A stretch of 64,000 bases of DNA from UBA1924 sp963976625 (lineage in GTDB: Bacteria; Planctomycetota; Phycisphaerae; Phycisphaerales; UBA1924), in the NCBI GenBank assembly GCA_963976625.1, contig CAXBLA010000007.1:49213-113212 (forward strand), in the 5' to 3' direction. Position numbers and translations under genes: made by a program. Shown piece after piece: positions 27,386-36,499 of this stretch. Position 1 is the first letter of the stretch, and each line of letters begins with the position of its first letter. The notes under the pieces were generated by a model. It did not search any database. It saw only the letters and a program-made list of their open reading frames with translations, and had not been told where the DNA came from.

Positions 27386-27412
27386 AAAACGCCTCCGTTT
27401 GGAGGCGTTTTT
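27386..27412 (+). terminator. Bidirectional intrinsic terminator
   Basis: An 11-base stem, AAAACGCCTCC with GGAGGCGTTTT and a GTTT loop, has T-runs on both strands. It serves the lipoprotein gene ending at 27342 and the convergent PilZ gene ending at 27437. Confidence 0.92.
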
Positions 27413-27436
27413 CATTGGACGATTGCATTGGCTGGC

Positions 27437-28300
27437 TTATGCCGCTTTTTTGTGCTCTGACTGGAACGAGCTGATGTACCGGGCGATTTGCTTGATGATA
27501 AAGCCCTTGTGGGCGTTGTTGATTCCAAACTCGAAGGCCATGCCCGCGTAGGTATCTTGCATCGCGTCGAGGTGCGTGTGCACGAGCTTGGCGCTGAGCA
27601 CAATCGGGGCGGGGATTGTCGGGCGCAGGTCCAGACGCATCCAGAAGAGCTTGCCCGAATCGATGTTCTGGCGGGATTCGTTGGGGATGACGAGCCCGAC
27701 GCCGCCGCCGCCGATGTTGGCCAGGCGTGCTTCGAACATCGGTCCCACGGTGGGCAAGGACATCGGATCGTTGCTGAGCGCGTCATCGCTGAGCGCGGGC
27801 TTGCCCTTGGCGTTCATCTCTTCGATCTGCACGCGGTTGGCGACCTCGACGGGGACGGCGCTGAGCGGGTCGATGAGCTTCCAGCAGTCGACCTTGGGCA
27901 GGTCGATGTGGGCAATGGAGGTGCGATCCGCGCTGCGGCGCATGCAGCGGACGACCTTCTCGGGCATCGCAATGCGCAGGGCCGGGAAGGTGCCGGCGCG
28001 GGTTTCGTTGAGTGTCGTGCCCAGCACGCGGGTGTTGAACATCCATTTGTTCTGCCCCACGGCCATGATGCCGACGAGTTCGGAGCCCTCGTTGATTTTG
28101 AAGGACTGGCCCATCGCGCCGGGCTGCTCGATCAGGATCTCTGTCTCGCTGAGTTTGAGCACGCGGACACGCCAGACGAGGTCCTTGGCGCCTTCGTGGT
28201 TGCCCTCGCGGTTGATGGCGAACTCGAGCCCGCCGCCGCGTTCGTAGATTTTCTGGAGGGACTGACGCCATTTGTCTGTTCTTGAGCGGTTTGCGGGCAC
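27437..28300 (-). CDS. PilZ-domain protein (YcgR-like)
   Basis: 287 residues. The N-terminal part (~10-110) resembles the YcgR-N/PilZN beta domain (VWRVRVLKLSETEILIEQP). The C-terminal part (~118-275) has the c-di-GMP motif region of PilZ: RRSADR matches RxxxR, and ARLANIGGGGVGL stands where D/N-x-S-x-x-G is usual, with Gly in place of Ser. PilZ proteins bind c-di-GMP and change motility, adhesion or polysaccharide synthesis. An HD-GYP enzyme that would degrade c-di-GMP is at 34833. The change in the second motif leaves binding likely but not certain. Confidence 0.78.
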   Translation of the reverse strand: MPANRSRTDKWRQSLQKIYERGGGLEFAINREGNHEGAKDLVWRVRVLKLSETEILIEQPGAMGQSFKINEGSELVGIMAVGQNKWMFNTRVLGTTLNETRAGTFPALRIAMPEKVVRCMRRSADRTSIAHIDLPKVDCWKLIDPLSAVPVEVANRVQIEEMNAKGKPALSDDALSNDPMSLPTVGPMFEARLANIGGGGVGLVIPNESRQNIDSGKLFWMRLDLRPTIPAPIVLSAKLVHTHLDAMQDTYAGMAFEFGINNAHKGFIIKQIARYISSFQSEHKKAA

Positions 28301-28539
28301 GGCGGATCCTTTCGCGCTGTGTCTCGTCGCGAAAACGACGATGGGTTCTCTTTAATTCCACCTGTGCATCGGGCGATGGGGATGATCGCTCAAGGGACGA
28401 GCTGAACCCGGACGCATCCGGGGTTTTCACCCGTTGCTTTGTGCGATCTGGAAGTGGTCTTGACGGACAGATTGACGATTCTCGGACCGTTGGACACCCG
28501 GATCGGGTGGTTGATTCGCCGCGGCGGGCAATCGAAGAA

Positions 28540-30783
28540 TCAGGCGATGGGCTTTGGCTTGAGCCGAAGACTTGTTTCGAGCGTGAGGGCGTGCCCGGGC
28601 TCGACCGGCGCATGGTCGCCGGCGAAGCGGTGGAGGGAGAGCAGCCGAGACACTTCGATGATCGCATCGCGCTCGGGCTGGGCGATGGATAAGAGCCGAT
28701 CGTGGTGCTCGTCGACATGGCGGCGCAACGGCTTCCACTCGGGTTTGGGGATATCGAGCCGCTCGAGCTTGCGGTGGAGCAGCTGCTCGAGCTTGGAGTA
28801 GCGTGGATCGCCGATCGGGGTGTGCCCTTTGCGGAGCTTGAGCCGCAGGCTATCGATCCACGCGAGCACCTGTTCCCACACGCCCGAGACAATCTGCTTG
28901 TAGCGCAGCCCAAAGAGCCCCAGGAGCATCGAAGCGCAGAACACGATCGCCCCGATGACCGCCGCCCGCCCGACGAGTTTGCCACGACCCGCGGCCAGTC
29001 TGTCCATGAGCGAATCGCTGATCTTGGAGATCCCCAGGTCCGGGTTCGATTCGCCCATGATGTTCTGGCGGGTCCGCGCATCGTACCCGACAACGCCCTT
29101 GACCCAGAGCGTCTCGATGGACTCGTACACCTTGGCGATCGATCGCCAGATATTGGGCTCGGGAACATGGATCGCCTGGAAGTCATCGACCGGTGTGCCG
29201 TCGTAGGTGCGCCAGTGCCCAGGGGCGATCTCGGATTCGACCCAGGCATGGGCGTTGCTCTGGCGGACGATGTACTGCCCGCTCACATCATTATAATCAG
29301 ACACCACATACCCGGTGATGACCCGGGTAGGCACACCGACGGAGCGGGCCATGAGCGTGAGGGCCGAGGCGTAGTACTCGCAGTGGCCCATCCCGCGTTC
29401 GAAGAGGAACCATTCGGTCGCGTCCTTGCCGGGGGGGATGGGCTGGGATTCGAGCGTGTAGGCAAAGTTGAGGCGGAGGTGGCGCTCGATGAGCCGGACC
29501 GCGGCCCCATCGTCTTCGACCGGACGCAGCGCCGGATCGGGCTCGATATCGCCGCGCTCAAGAATATCCACGGCGAGCTGGCGGACCGACGGGTCGATGT
29601 ACTCTTCGGTGTTGACCGGGTTGCGATGTTCGAACTGCGAGAAATCGATCTGATCAAAGTCCGTATCAACCGATCGCACGCTGTATTCGAGCGAGTTGAT
29701 GTAGCCGTCTTTCATGAAGAGGCCATTGTTGAAATCAAACCCGAGCCGGAGGCGCTGGCTGCCTGTGTGGAACTCGACGGTCTTCCACGGCGTGAAGAGA
29801 TGGCTGAGCCCGGAGGGCACCGATCGTAGCGAGATCTTCATCTCCTTGCTCCATCGGAGGGTGTCCTCGACACTGTTGGCACGCAGGATCGTGTTTGGGG
29901 GGATGGGCAGCGTGTGCGTCGAGCCGGTGCCCTTGGTGGTCCATATCCCTTTCTCGTAGCTATTGAGCACCGCGCCGCGGAGGTAGATCGCCTGGGTGAG
30001 CCGGCCGCCGATGTTGTTGCCCTCACGATCGTAGATCGAGAGGTCCATCACGGGGGTTGGTGATTCGGTGATGCGCCCTGGTCGTCCGAGCTGCACGGTA
30101 TCGGTAAATCCTGTTGTTGGCGGAGCGACGGCCCCGCCCCACTGCCCAAAGGCCCGCATGCCGATGTCTCTGGGGAGCACCACGAAGATCACGCTGCCGA
30201 CGAGGGCACACAGGAACCCCGTTGCCAGGACCATCGAGCGGATATCGATCCGGGCCTGCTTGGCGATGGTCTCGTCGGCGGGCGCAGACTTGTGGAGCAC
30301 GGTGTGGAGCTGGAACAAAATCACGGCTCGCAAAATTAGCACGCTCACCAGCACCATCAGCACGCCAGTCATCAGACTATTGCTCGTCAACACACCCGAG
30401 ATCAGGATCGCCACGGTGAGCACGAGCACCTGCCCCTCGTCACGCGGCTCGCGCAGGTCGAGCAGCTTGACCACCAGCAAGAGCGCGACAAAGACCGCGA
30501 ACGCGTTGACCCCGACCCCGATCCGCAGCATCTCGATCCCGGCGATCACGACGACGCCGAGCAGGATGGTGTTGATCACGACGCGGGGCGCGGGCTTGTT
30601 GGGGCGGATCGAGAAGAGCCACGCGATCAGGATGCCCATGCTGGTGAGGATCAAGTAACCGAAGTTCTGATCCGCGGCACTGAATGCAAAGACCGCGCCG
30701 ATGCTCGACTGGAGCATGGTTCGCCCAAAGGCCTGATGCACACTGCGCCGGGCGGGGGCATGCTTTGATCGGCGTCTGCTCAT
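28540..30783 (-). CDS. DUF3488/transglutaminase-like membrane protein (TgpA type)
   Basis: 747 residues from ATG 30783, in an ATGA overlap with the upstream DUF58 gene. Six or so membrane helices occupy ~22-205 (DUF3488 region), followed by an extracytoplasmic transglutaminase core with the Cys-His-Asp triad: GMGHCEYYASALTLMARSVGVPTRVITGY, NAHAWVES and TYDGTP. One more helix (~610-630) and a cytoplasmic tail resembling DUF4129 end the protein. Family members crosslink or cleave peptides at the cell surface; the substrate is unknown. In many genomes they are encoded with MoxR ATPase and DUF58 proteins, but only DUF58 is here. Confidence 0.9.
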   Translation of the reverse strand: MSRRRSKHAPARRSVHQAFGRTMLQSSIGAVFAFSAADQNFGYLILTSMGILIAWLFSIRPNKPAPRVVINTILLGVVVIAGIEMLRIGVGVNAFAVFVALLLVVKLLDLREPRDEGQVLVLTVAILISGVLTSNSLMTGVLMVLVSVLILRAVILFQLHTVLHKSAPADETIAKQARIDIRSMVLATGFLCALVGSVIFVVLPRDIGMRAFGQWGGAVAPPTTGFTDTVQLGRPGRITESPTPVMDLSIYDREGNNIGGRLTQAIYLRGAVLNSYEKGIWTTKGTGSTHTLPIPPNTILRANSVEDTLRWSKEMKISLRSVPSGLSHLFTPWKTVEFHTGSQRLRLGFDFNNGLFMKDGYINSLEYSVRSVDTDFDQIDFSQFEHRNPVNTEEYIDPSVRQLAVDILERGDIEPDPALRPVEDDGAAVRLIERHLRLNFAYTLESQPIPPGKDATEWFLFERGMGHCEYYASALTLMARSVGVPTRVITGYVVSDYNDVSGQYIVRQSNAHAWVESEIAPGHWRTYDGTPVDDFQAIHVPEPNIWRSIAKVYESIETLWVKGVVGYDARTRQNIMGESNPDLGISKISDSLMDRLAAGRGKLVGRAAVIGAIVFCASMLLGLFGLRYKQIVSGVWEQVLAWIDSLRLKLRKGHTPIGDPRYSKLEQLLHRKLERLDIPKPEWKPLRRHVDEHHDRLLSIAQPERDAIIEVSRLLSLHRFAGDHAPVEPGHALTLETSLRLKPKPIA

Positions 30784-32060
30784 TCTCGCTCGCCCCCCAG
30801 AGATGCGGGGAGTGATGCAGGGTCGAGGAGCCAACGCGACGGGTCCTCGATGGGCATCATGCGGAGATTGCCCGAGGCATGGAGCCCGTATGAGCCAGTC
30901 AGACCAGAACCGATCGTCAGGCCCGAGCGGATGGCGATCACATCGTCGGCGTTGGAAGCCCTGGGCGGGGCGTCGCGGGCGATGGGCTCATCGAGATCGA
31001 TCATCCCGAGCGCACGCATGCAGCGCATGGTGTGGGCCTTGCCGGCGCTGGGGTAGATCCTGATCCCGAAGCCGGGCGCCCAGATGCCAACGGGGATATC
31101 TCGACTGGAGGCTTGCCTGACAAGCCCGGCGCCCAGCGCGATTGCCCGCTCGATGAGTGCGCGAGCATGGACTGGGTCGGACTCGGCGAGCTGTGCGTGC
31201 GACTCGGTGCTCAGCCAGACCCAGAGCTTGGTGGCGATGGGCTGGGCGTGCTCGATGACGACGAGCTTGCGTTGGCGGGCGGATTGTTTCCAGGCGATCG
31301 AGCGTCTGGGATCGCCCGGGGTGTACTCGCGGAGCCCCCAGTACTCGCTACTCACGCCGCTGGAATCGGTGCGTTTGTGGACTTCTTCGCCGCGCCCGTG
31401 GACGATGCGGACGAGCCCTTGCTTGAGTTCGAGCCGATAGGGGAGGATCATCATCGGTCGGAGGCACTCGAAGTCGAGCGACTTCTGCAAGAATCCAAAC
31501 GGGAAGCGGGTCGAGAGCCGAAAGCGACGCATGCCAAAGCGCCCGCGGGTCTGGGGGTGCATGGTCCCGGTGACGCGGATGGTCTGGCGGGGGCCGACAT
31601 GGGTAATGGCGGCGCTCAAGCGCTCGCCGGTGGGCTGGTTATCATCGTCGAGCTCGGTGATCATCGCGGCAAATAACGGGAAGAACCGTGAGTTGTTGGT
31701 GATGGTGTAGTGGAGCTTGAGCTCGTCGCCGGCGTAGCCGTCGGGGATGGCTTGGGCCAGCACGCGGATTTGCATCAGGGCGTTGCCCGAGAAGATGCCG
31801 GAGACGATCAGTGTGGCGATGCAAACGCCAAAGAGCCAGAAGAGCAGGTTGTTCTGCGAGTTGATCGCGCCCACGGCCAGGAACAGCGTGACGAACACAT
31901 AGATCAACCCGCCGAGCGTGATCCTTGATGATCGACGGACGGCCTTGGTGGTCTGATTCGCCTGGACGAAGTCGGGGCTGTGGGCTGCGTCAACGGGATT
32001 GCTCGCGTGTAGATGAGCCAGCGGCTGTGCTCGATCTGGTTGACGCCGCAATGTGCTCAT
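30780..32060 (-). CDS. DUF58 family membrane protein
   Basis: 426 residues. Two adjacent membrane helices lie at ~45-90. The DUF58 signature EYWGLREYTPGDPRRSIAWKQSAR is at ~245-270, in the usual VWA-like setting. These proteins partner MoxR AAA+ ATPases and transglutaminase proteins in envelope processes. The stop overlaps the transglutaminase gene as ATGA, so the pair is made together. No MoxR gene is visible within the window. Confidence 0.88.
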   Translation of the reverse strand: MSTLRRQPDRAQPLAHLHASNPVDAAHSPDFVQANQTTKAVRRSSRITLGGLIYVFVTLFLAVGAINSQNNLLFWLFGVCIATLIVSGIFSGNALMQIRVLAQAIPDGYAGDELKLHYTITNNSRFFPLFAAMITELDDDNQPTGERLSAAITHVGPRQTIRVTGTMHPQTRGRFGMRRFRLSTRFPFGFLQKSLDFECLRPMMILPYRLELKQGLVRIVHGRGEEVHKRTDSSGVSSEYWGLREYTPGDPRRSIAWKQSARQRKLVVIEHAQPIATKLWVWLSTESHAQLAESDPVHARALIERAIALGAGLVRQASSRDIPVGIWAPGFGIRIYPSAGKAHTMRCMRALGMIDLDEPIARDAPPRASNADDVIAIRSGLTIGSGLTGSYGLHASGNLRMMPIEDPSRWLLDPASLPASLGGERE

Positions 32061-32117
32061 GTATGGAGAATCCGATCCGGGCTGTTCGATCCACCGATCG
32101 CTCCCACTGTGCTTACG

Positions 32118-32648
32118 CTATTGCTGCTCTTCAGGTTCCGGAAAAACATGTCCCGGGCGGACGATGACCACGCAGAGGAGATCTTCGCCGTCCTTTGGCA
32201 GGTAGGTGCTCGACCGAGAGTTGAAGATGCCTTCGCCTTCTACGCGGACCTGCACGGCGTCGCGTGGGTACTGGCCGTTGGCGAACTTGATCTCGAAGTT
32301 GCCCAGCATGTCTGAGGTTGTCTTTGCGTAGACGCCGCGTCCGCGCGAGACATTGCCCTGCTTGTTGAGGATGGCGATCTTCGCGCCCGGGATGCCTTGT
32401 TCTTCGAAGCGTTCGTCACCGGGCGCGGCCGCGACGGATTGCCCGACGGCTCCGGCGATGACGCGCCCCTTGATCACCGTGCTACCCGCGCCCCCGCAAC
32501 CGACGAGGGTGAGGGCCAGAGCGCCGGCGATGACGACCAAGGCGTTCCTTGAGAACCTACTCGAGTACCTAGATGATGATCTTGATATTCTGGTTCGGCG
32601 TGCGGTGTGGGTCGAGCGTTGGGGTCGCGTTCCTTGCGTGGTGTTCAC
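32118..32648 (-). CDS. Lipoprotein with carboxypeptidase regulatory-like domain
   Basis: 176 residues from GTG 32648, which has GGAG seven bases upstream; a longer frame begins at 32723. A long basic N-region is followed by a hydrophobic stretch and lipobox LVGC. The ~110-residue mature part contains the 'carboxypeptidase D regulatory-like/CNA-B' fold signature: VIKGRVIAGAVGQSV, IPGAKIAILNK, GVYAKTTSDMLGNFEIKFANGQY. Such small beta-sandwiches often mediate surface contacts. It ends 58 bases before the DUF58 start on the same strand. Confidence 0.7.
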   Translation of the reverse strand: MNTTQGTRPQRSTHTARRTRISRSSSRYSSRFSRNALVVIAGALALTLVGCGGAGSTVIKGRVIAGAVGQSVAAAPGDERFEEQGIPGAKIAILNKQGNVSRGRGVYAKTTSDMLGNFEIKFANGQYPRDAVQVRVEGEGIFNSRSSTYLPKDGEDLLCVVIVRPGHVFPEPEEQQ

Positions 32649-32752
32649 TTTGAGGCTCCAGTCGTATGAAGTGTGATGCTCGATCGCACCATCGCATGCG
32701 GGCCCATTCCTTGGGCGGCGCACACTCTCACCAGAGATATGATGCGAACCGA

Positions 32753-33424
32753 TCAGTCGGTTTGTTCCATTTGATCGGCCAGTTCCTCTGGTTTTGGTAG
32801 ATCTTTCACCGAAGCGAGCCCAAAAGTATCGAGGAACTGGCGGGTGGTGCCGTAGAGCATGGGGCGTCCGAGCTCCTCGGCTCGGCCGGTGATCTTGACC
32901 AATCGGCGGTCCATGAGGGTGCGAACGACCTCGCCGCAGGCGACGCCGCGGATGGATTCGAGCTCTGCGCGGGTGATCGGCTGGCGATACGCGATGATCG
33001 AGAGGGTTTCCAAGGCCGGCTTGGACAGGCGGGTGGTGGCCCGAGATCGGTGCATGGCCGCGACGATGCTGGCGTGCTCCGGGCGGGTCATCAGGCGGTA
33101 GCCGCCGGAGATTTCTTCGATCCGGAAAGCCCGGTGCTGGGTGTCGTATTGCTCGTTGAGCAGGGCGATCGCATCGGCAACATGCTTGGCGTTGAGGGTG
33201 ATTTCCAAATGGGCCGCGATGGCGTCGATGATGGCCTGGGGTTTGATCGGGCGGTCCGAGCTGACAAGCATGGCTTCGATCTGAGGCAGGATGGGCTCGA
33301 GCTCGATCGCCGGCTGAGCCGAGTTTTCTTCGGCGGCCTGGGCGTTTTGGGGCTCGGGTTGGCTTTCAGGCTGGGACTCTGAATCGTTGACGGCTTGGGC
33401 GGGTTCGCTGACTGGTGCACTCAT
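32753..33424 (-). CDS. scpB: Segregation and condensation protein B
   Basis: 223 residues. An acidic Gln/Glu-rich N-terminal extension of ~45 residues precedes the two winged-helix domains, with the family segments MLVSSDRPIKPQ, RLSKPALETLSIIAYRQPITRAELESIRGV and GRAEELGRPMLYGTTRQFLDTFGL. ScpB binds ScpA and SMC in chromosome condensation. ScpA is not in the window. The gene diverges from the queuosine-precursor transporter gene 66 bases away. Confidence 0.95.
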   Translation of the reverse strand: MSAPVSEPAQAVNDSESQPESQPEPQNAQAAEENSAQPAIELEPILPQIEAMLVSSDRPIKPQAIIDAIAAHLEITLNAKHVADAIALLNEQYDTQHRAFRIEEISGGYRLMTRPEHASIVAAMHRSRATTRLSKPALETLSIIAYRQPITRAELESIRGVACGEVVRTLMDRRLVKITGRAEELGRPMLYGTTRQFLDTFGLASVKDLPKPEELADQMEQTD

Positions 33425-33490
33425 GCCTGTACTCTATCACGATCACGGACATTTCGCTCCGCTGGCGGGATCGTATATGCTGTATTCATC

Positions 33491-34342
33491 ATGACGCATT
33501 CCCAGCAGCATCTCGACGAGCCGATCCCTACTCAGCAGCACGCATACGACGGGCTCGACGAGCTGCCCGAGCTGGTGCTCCATCGCCGGCGTGAAACGCT
33601 GTTTCTGGTGCTCGCGGGGCTGTTTTTGGGCACGCTGGCGATGCTCAATATCCTTGGGATTACACGGTTTATCAAGCTCTTTGAGATGGATTTCGATGCG
33701 GCAACCCCGGGAACGACGGTCTTTGCAGTTGCCGTTGGGGTGCTGCCGTATCCGCTGACTTTCTTGTGCACGGATTTTATCTCCGAGCTCTATGGCCGCC
33801 GGCGGGCCAACATCGTGGTGTGGGTCGGGCTGCTCTTGAATCTGTGGGTGATGTTTGTTCTCTGGATCGGCGGGGCACTGCCCGGCTTTGAAGCCGTGGA
33901 TGCGGCGGGCCAGCTGGTTGTCGATGAAGCCGGGCGGGTGCCGGTGTTTTATGAGGTCCGGAGCCTCGCGTTCGGGGCGGTGGCCGCGTCAATGATCGCA
34001 TATCTGGTGGCTCAGTTGGTCGATGTGCAGGTGTTCCATTTCTGGAAAAGACTCACCAAGGGCAAGCATCTGTGGCTGCGGAACAATGGCTCGACCGTCG
34101 TCAGCCAGCTTGTGGATACGGCCGCGGTGATCCTGATCACGCATTATTACGCCCGCGCGCTGCCGATCGACCCGGACAGCCCGGTGGTCCGCCAGCTGCT
34201 GATCTTTATTGCCACAGGGTATGTGTTTAAGCTGGTGATGGCCCTGCTTGACACGGTGCCGTTCATGATTGGGACCAAGTACTTGGTCCGATATCTCCGA
34301 TTGCCCCCGCCGGGGCACAGCGAGGGCAGCAAGCGGCATTGA
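33491..34342 (+). CDS. Queuosine precursor transporter family (YhhQ/DUF165)
   Basis: 283 residues from ATG 33491. Six hydrophobic helices; the family segments LTFLCTDFISELYGRRRANIVVWVG and RNNGSTVVSQLVDTAAVILI are present. E. coli YhhQ imports 7-cyano-7-deazaguanine or a related precursor for tRNA queuosine. A pterin synthase-like gene lies at 16216, but there is no other queuosine gene nearby, so any pathway link is only an inference. Confidence 0.88.
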   Translation: MTHSQQHLDEPIPTQQHAYDGLDELPELVLHRRRETLFLVLAGLFLGTLAMLNILGITRFIKLFEMDFDAATPGTTVFAVAVGVLPYPLTFLCTDFISELYGRRRANIVVWVGLLLNLWVMFVLWIGGALPGFEAVDAAGQLVVDEAGRVPVFYEVRSLAFGAVAASMIAYLVAQLVDVQVFHFWKRLTKGKHLWLRNNGSTVVSQLVDTAAVILITHYYARALPIDPDSPVVRQLLIFIATGYVFKLVMALLDTVPFMIGTKYLVRYLRLPPPGHSEGSKRH

Positions 34343-34437
34343 ATTGGCGGGTTGTAGGCAAGATCCTCCTCCAGATCACCGATTATTCGTGCAGTTGATG
34401 GGCTCAAGGCTCATCCATCTATTTGCAGGAGTATTCG

Positions 34438-34836
34438 ATGTCCAAGCCTTTGATTTTACTCGCCGACGACGAGCCGCATATCACCCACATCATCGCCCAC
34501 AAGCTCAAGAAAGCGGGCATGGATGTGATCGTGGTGGAAGACGGGGAGATCGCGCTCAAGGAGACGATCGAGCATAAGCCTGACGCGATCGTGACTGACC
34601 TGCAGATGCCGTACCTCTCGGGGATTGAGCTCGCCCAGCAGCTCGCGTTGAACACCGAGTGCGCCAGCATCCCGATCATCCTGCTCACGGCCCGCGGCTA
34701 TGCGATCGAGGACAAGATCCAGGACATCCCCTCGGTGCGCAGGCTGCTCTCCAAGCCGTTTAGCGCCAAGGACCTGGTCGGGTACATTGTTGAGCTGCTC
34801 GAAGAGCAGAACGGGGCGAAAGGGAAGTGCGCATGA
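34438..34836 (+). CDS. Stand-alone response regulator receiver domain
   Basis: 132 residues from ATG 34438 with AGGAG 6 bases upstream. Acid pocket Asp10-Asp11, phosphorylation site Asp54 in IVTDLQMP, Thr84 in LLTARG and Lys106 in SKPF make it an intact receiver domain without output domain. It overlaps the HD-GYP gene as ATGA and is therefore likely its phosphorylation-dependent regulator. No histidine kinase gene is adjacent, though one heads the operon at 48148. Confidence 0.94.
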   Translation: MSKPLILLADDEPHITHIIAHKLKKAGMDVIVVEDGEIALKETIEHKPDAIVTDLQMPYLSGIELAQQLALNTECASIPIILLTARGYAIEDKIQDIPSVRRLLSKPFSAKDLVGYIVELLEEQNGAKGKCA

Positions 34837-36461
34837 ACATCCGCCGCGATCCAAAGAAGAAAGATACCACTCCGCCCGAGCTCATCGAGCGTTGCCAGGA
34901 CCTCGGACTCGCGTGCTGGCGGCTTGATCTCAACGGGATGCCCGTGGATGACCCGATCGCCCCGAGCATGCTGAGCCTGTTTTTGAGCTCGCGCCCGATG
35001 CGGATGCTGATCGTGCAGGCCGCGATGATCTGGTCGTCGCAGGACACGCTCGATCCACAGGAAATCCATCCGGGGCTCTGGGTGTTCCCCTTTGTTGAAG
35101 AGCACCGCGATCGACGGACAGGGTACTTTGTCGCCATCGGGTTTGGTCCCGAGATCCTCGAGAGCGAGCAGATCATTGAGGGATGCGACGGCAACCAGCT
35201 GCAGATCGCGGCCTTGCGTCATTTGCTCAAAGAACGGGCCGTGATGGGCCCGCACATGGCGGCCAACACCAAAGCCACGATCGGCTGGATGCATCAAGAC
35301 CTCGAGCAGATCGCGACCAATAACTCGACCATCGAGCTCTTCTCCGAGCAGCTGGGCGACTCGTACGAGGTCGTCACTACGCTCCAGGAACTTGGACGCT
35401 CAATGGGTGCGCTCAACGAGCCCAGCGGGATCATCCTCGATGGGATCAGCGAGATCGCATCAACCCTGGACTACAACTGGGTGGCGTGCGTGATCAATGA
35501 TGACCACTCGATCGCGGAGATCTTTGAAGAACATATCTTCCAGGCGGGCACGACCCAGCTGGCGGACAGCGAGATCAATCGCGTGCTCGATTGCGTGCTT
35601 AACACCGAGCCATTGGGCACCGCGGACACAACGGAGATCTATCCGGTCGAGCAGGGGTTGCCTGATCTGGAGCCTCAGATTCTGATGCACCCGATCACCC
35701 GCAACGGTGAACAGCTGGGCATGCTCATCGCTGGCGGCAAGAACGGCGATGACCCGCAGGTCTCGAGCCACGAGACGAAGCTTATGGAATCAATTTCCGG
35801 GATGCTCGGGGCGTGTATGGAGAACGCCGAGCTCTACCACCGCCAGCACCTGACCTTTATCGGCACGATCAAGGCGCTCTCCGCGGCGATCGACGCCAAA
35901 GACCAATACACGCAGGGCCACTCCGAGCGCGTCGCGACACTCTCGATGATGCTCGCCCGCGAGGTGGGGTATTCAGAAGAAGACGCCGAGCGGATCCGGA
36001 TCTCTGGGCTTGTTCACGATGTGGGCAAGATCGGGGTGGCCGAAGCGGTGCTCTGCAAGCCCGGGCGTCTGACCGACGAAGAGTTTGATATGATCAAAAC
36101 CCACCCGACCATTGGCTATCAGATCCTCAAGGACATCCCGGATCTCCAGGACATCCTCCCGGGCGTGCTCCATCACCACGAGCGCTGGGACGGCAACGGC
36201 TACCCTGGCAAGCTCAGTGGCGAGGATATCCCGCACATGGCGCGGATCATGGCGCTGGCGGATACTTTCGATGCGATGAGCTCGAACCGTGCGTACCGCA
36301 CGGGGATGCCGCGTGAGAAGGTGTTCGCGGAGTTTAAGAAGTGCGCGGGGACTCAGTTCGATCCGGACTTGGTCGAGCCGTTCCTGTCTCTGGACTTTGG
36401 TGTGTACGACAAGATGGTCGCCAAGCACAAGGCCCAGACCCCGATCCATCGGGCTGCCTGA
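34833..36461 (+). CDS. GAF/HD-GYP c-di-GMP phosphodiesterase
   Basis: 542 residues from ATG 34833. The N-terminal ~165 residues are unassigned; a GAF-like segment lies at ~180-330 (PSGIILDGISEIASTLDYNWVACVINDD ... ITRNGEQLGMLIAGG); the C-terminal HD-GYP domain (~340-540) has SGLVHDVGKIGV, HHHERWDGNGYPG and MALADTFDAMSSNRAYR. All catalytic motifs are intact, so c-di-GMP hydrolysis is expected. The receiver protein just upstream probably controls it. Confidence 0.94.
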   Translation: MNIRRDPKKKDTTPPELIERCQDLGLACWRLDLNGMPVDDPIAPSMLSLFLSSRPMRMLIVQAAMIWSSQDTLDPQEIHPGLWVFPFVEEHRDRRTGYFVAIGFGPEILESEQIIEGCDGNQLQIAALRHLLKERAVMGPHMAANTKATIGWMHQDLEQIATNNSTIELFSEQLGDSYEVVTTLQELGRSMGALNEPSGIILDGISEIASTLDYNWVACVINDDHSIAEIFEEHIFQAGTTQLADSEINRVLDCVLNTEPLGTADTTEIYPVEQGLPDLEPQILMHPITRNGEQLGMLIAGGKNGDDPQVSSHETKLMESISGMLGACMENAELYHRQHLTFIGTIKALSAAIDAKDQYTQGHSERVATLSMMLAREVGYSEEDAERIRISGLVHDVGKIGVAEAVLCKPGRLTDEEFDMIKTHPTIGYQILKDIPDLQDILPGVLHHHERWDGNGYPGKLSGEDIPHMARIMALADTFDAMSSNRAYRTGMPREKVFAEFKKCAGTQFDPDLVEPFLSLDFGVYDKMVAKHKAQTPIHRAA

Positions 36462-36499
36462 CCGCACACCGCGGGCGTTAGCCTGTTGAGGACATTAGA

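Noticed and set aside
28405..28425. Hairpin with CCCGGA/TCCGGG arms as a terminator
   Set aside because: The stem is short and bulged; it has a T-run only on the plus strand, where no gene precedes it.
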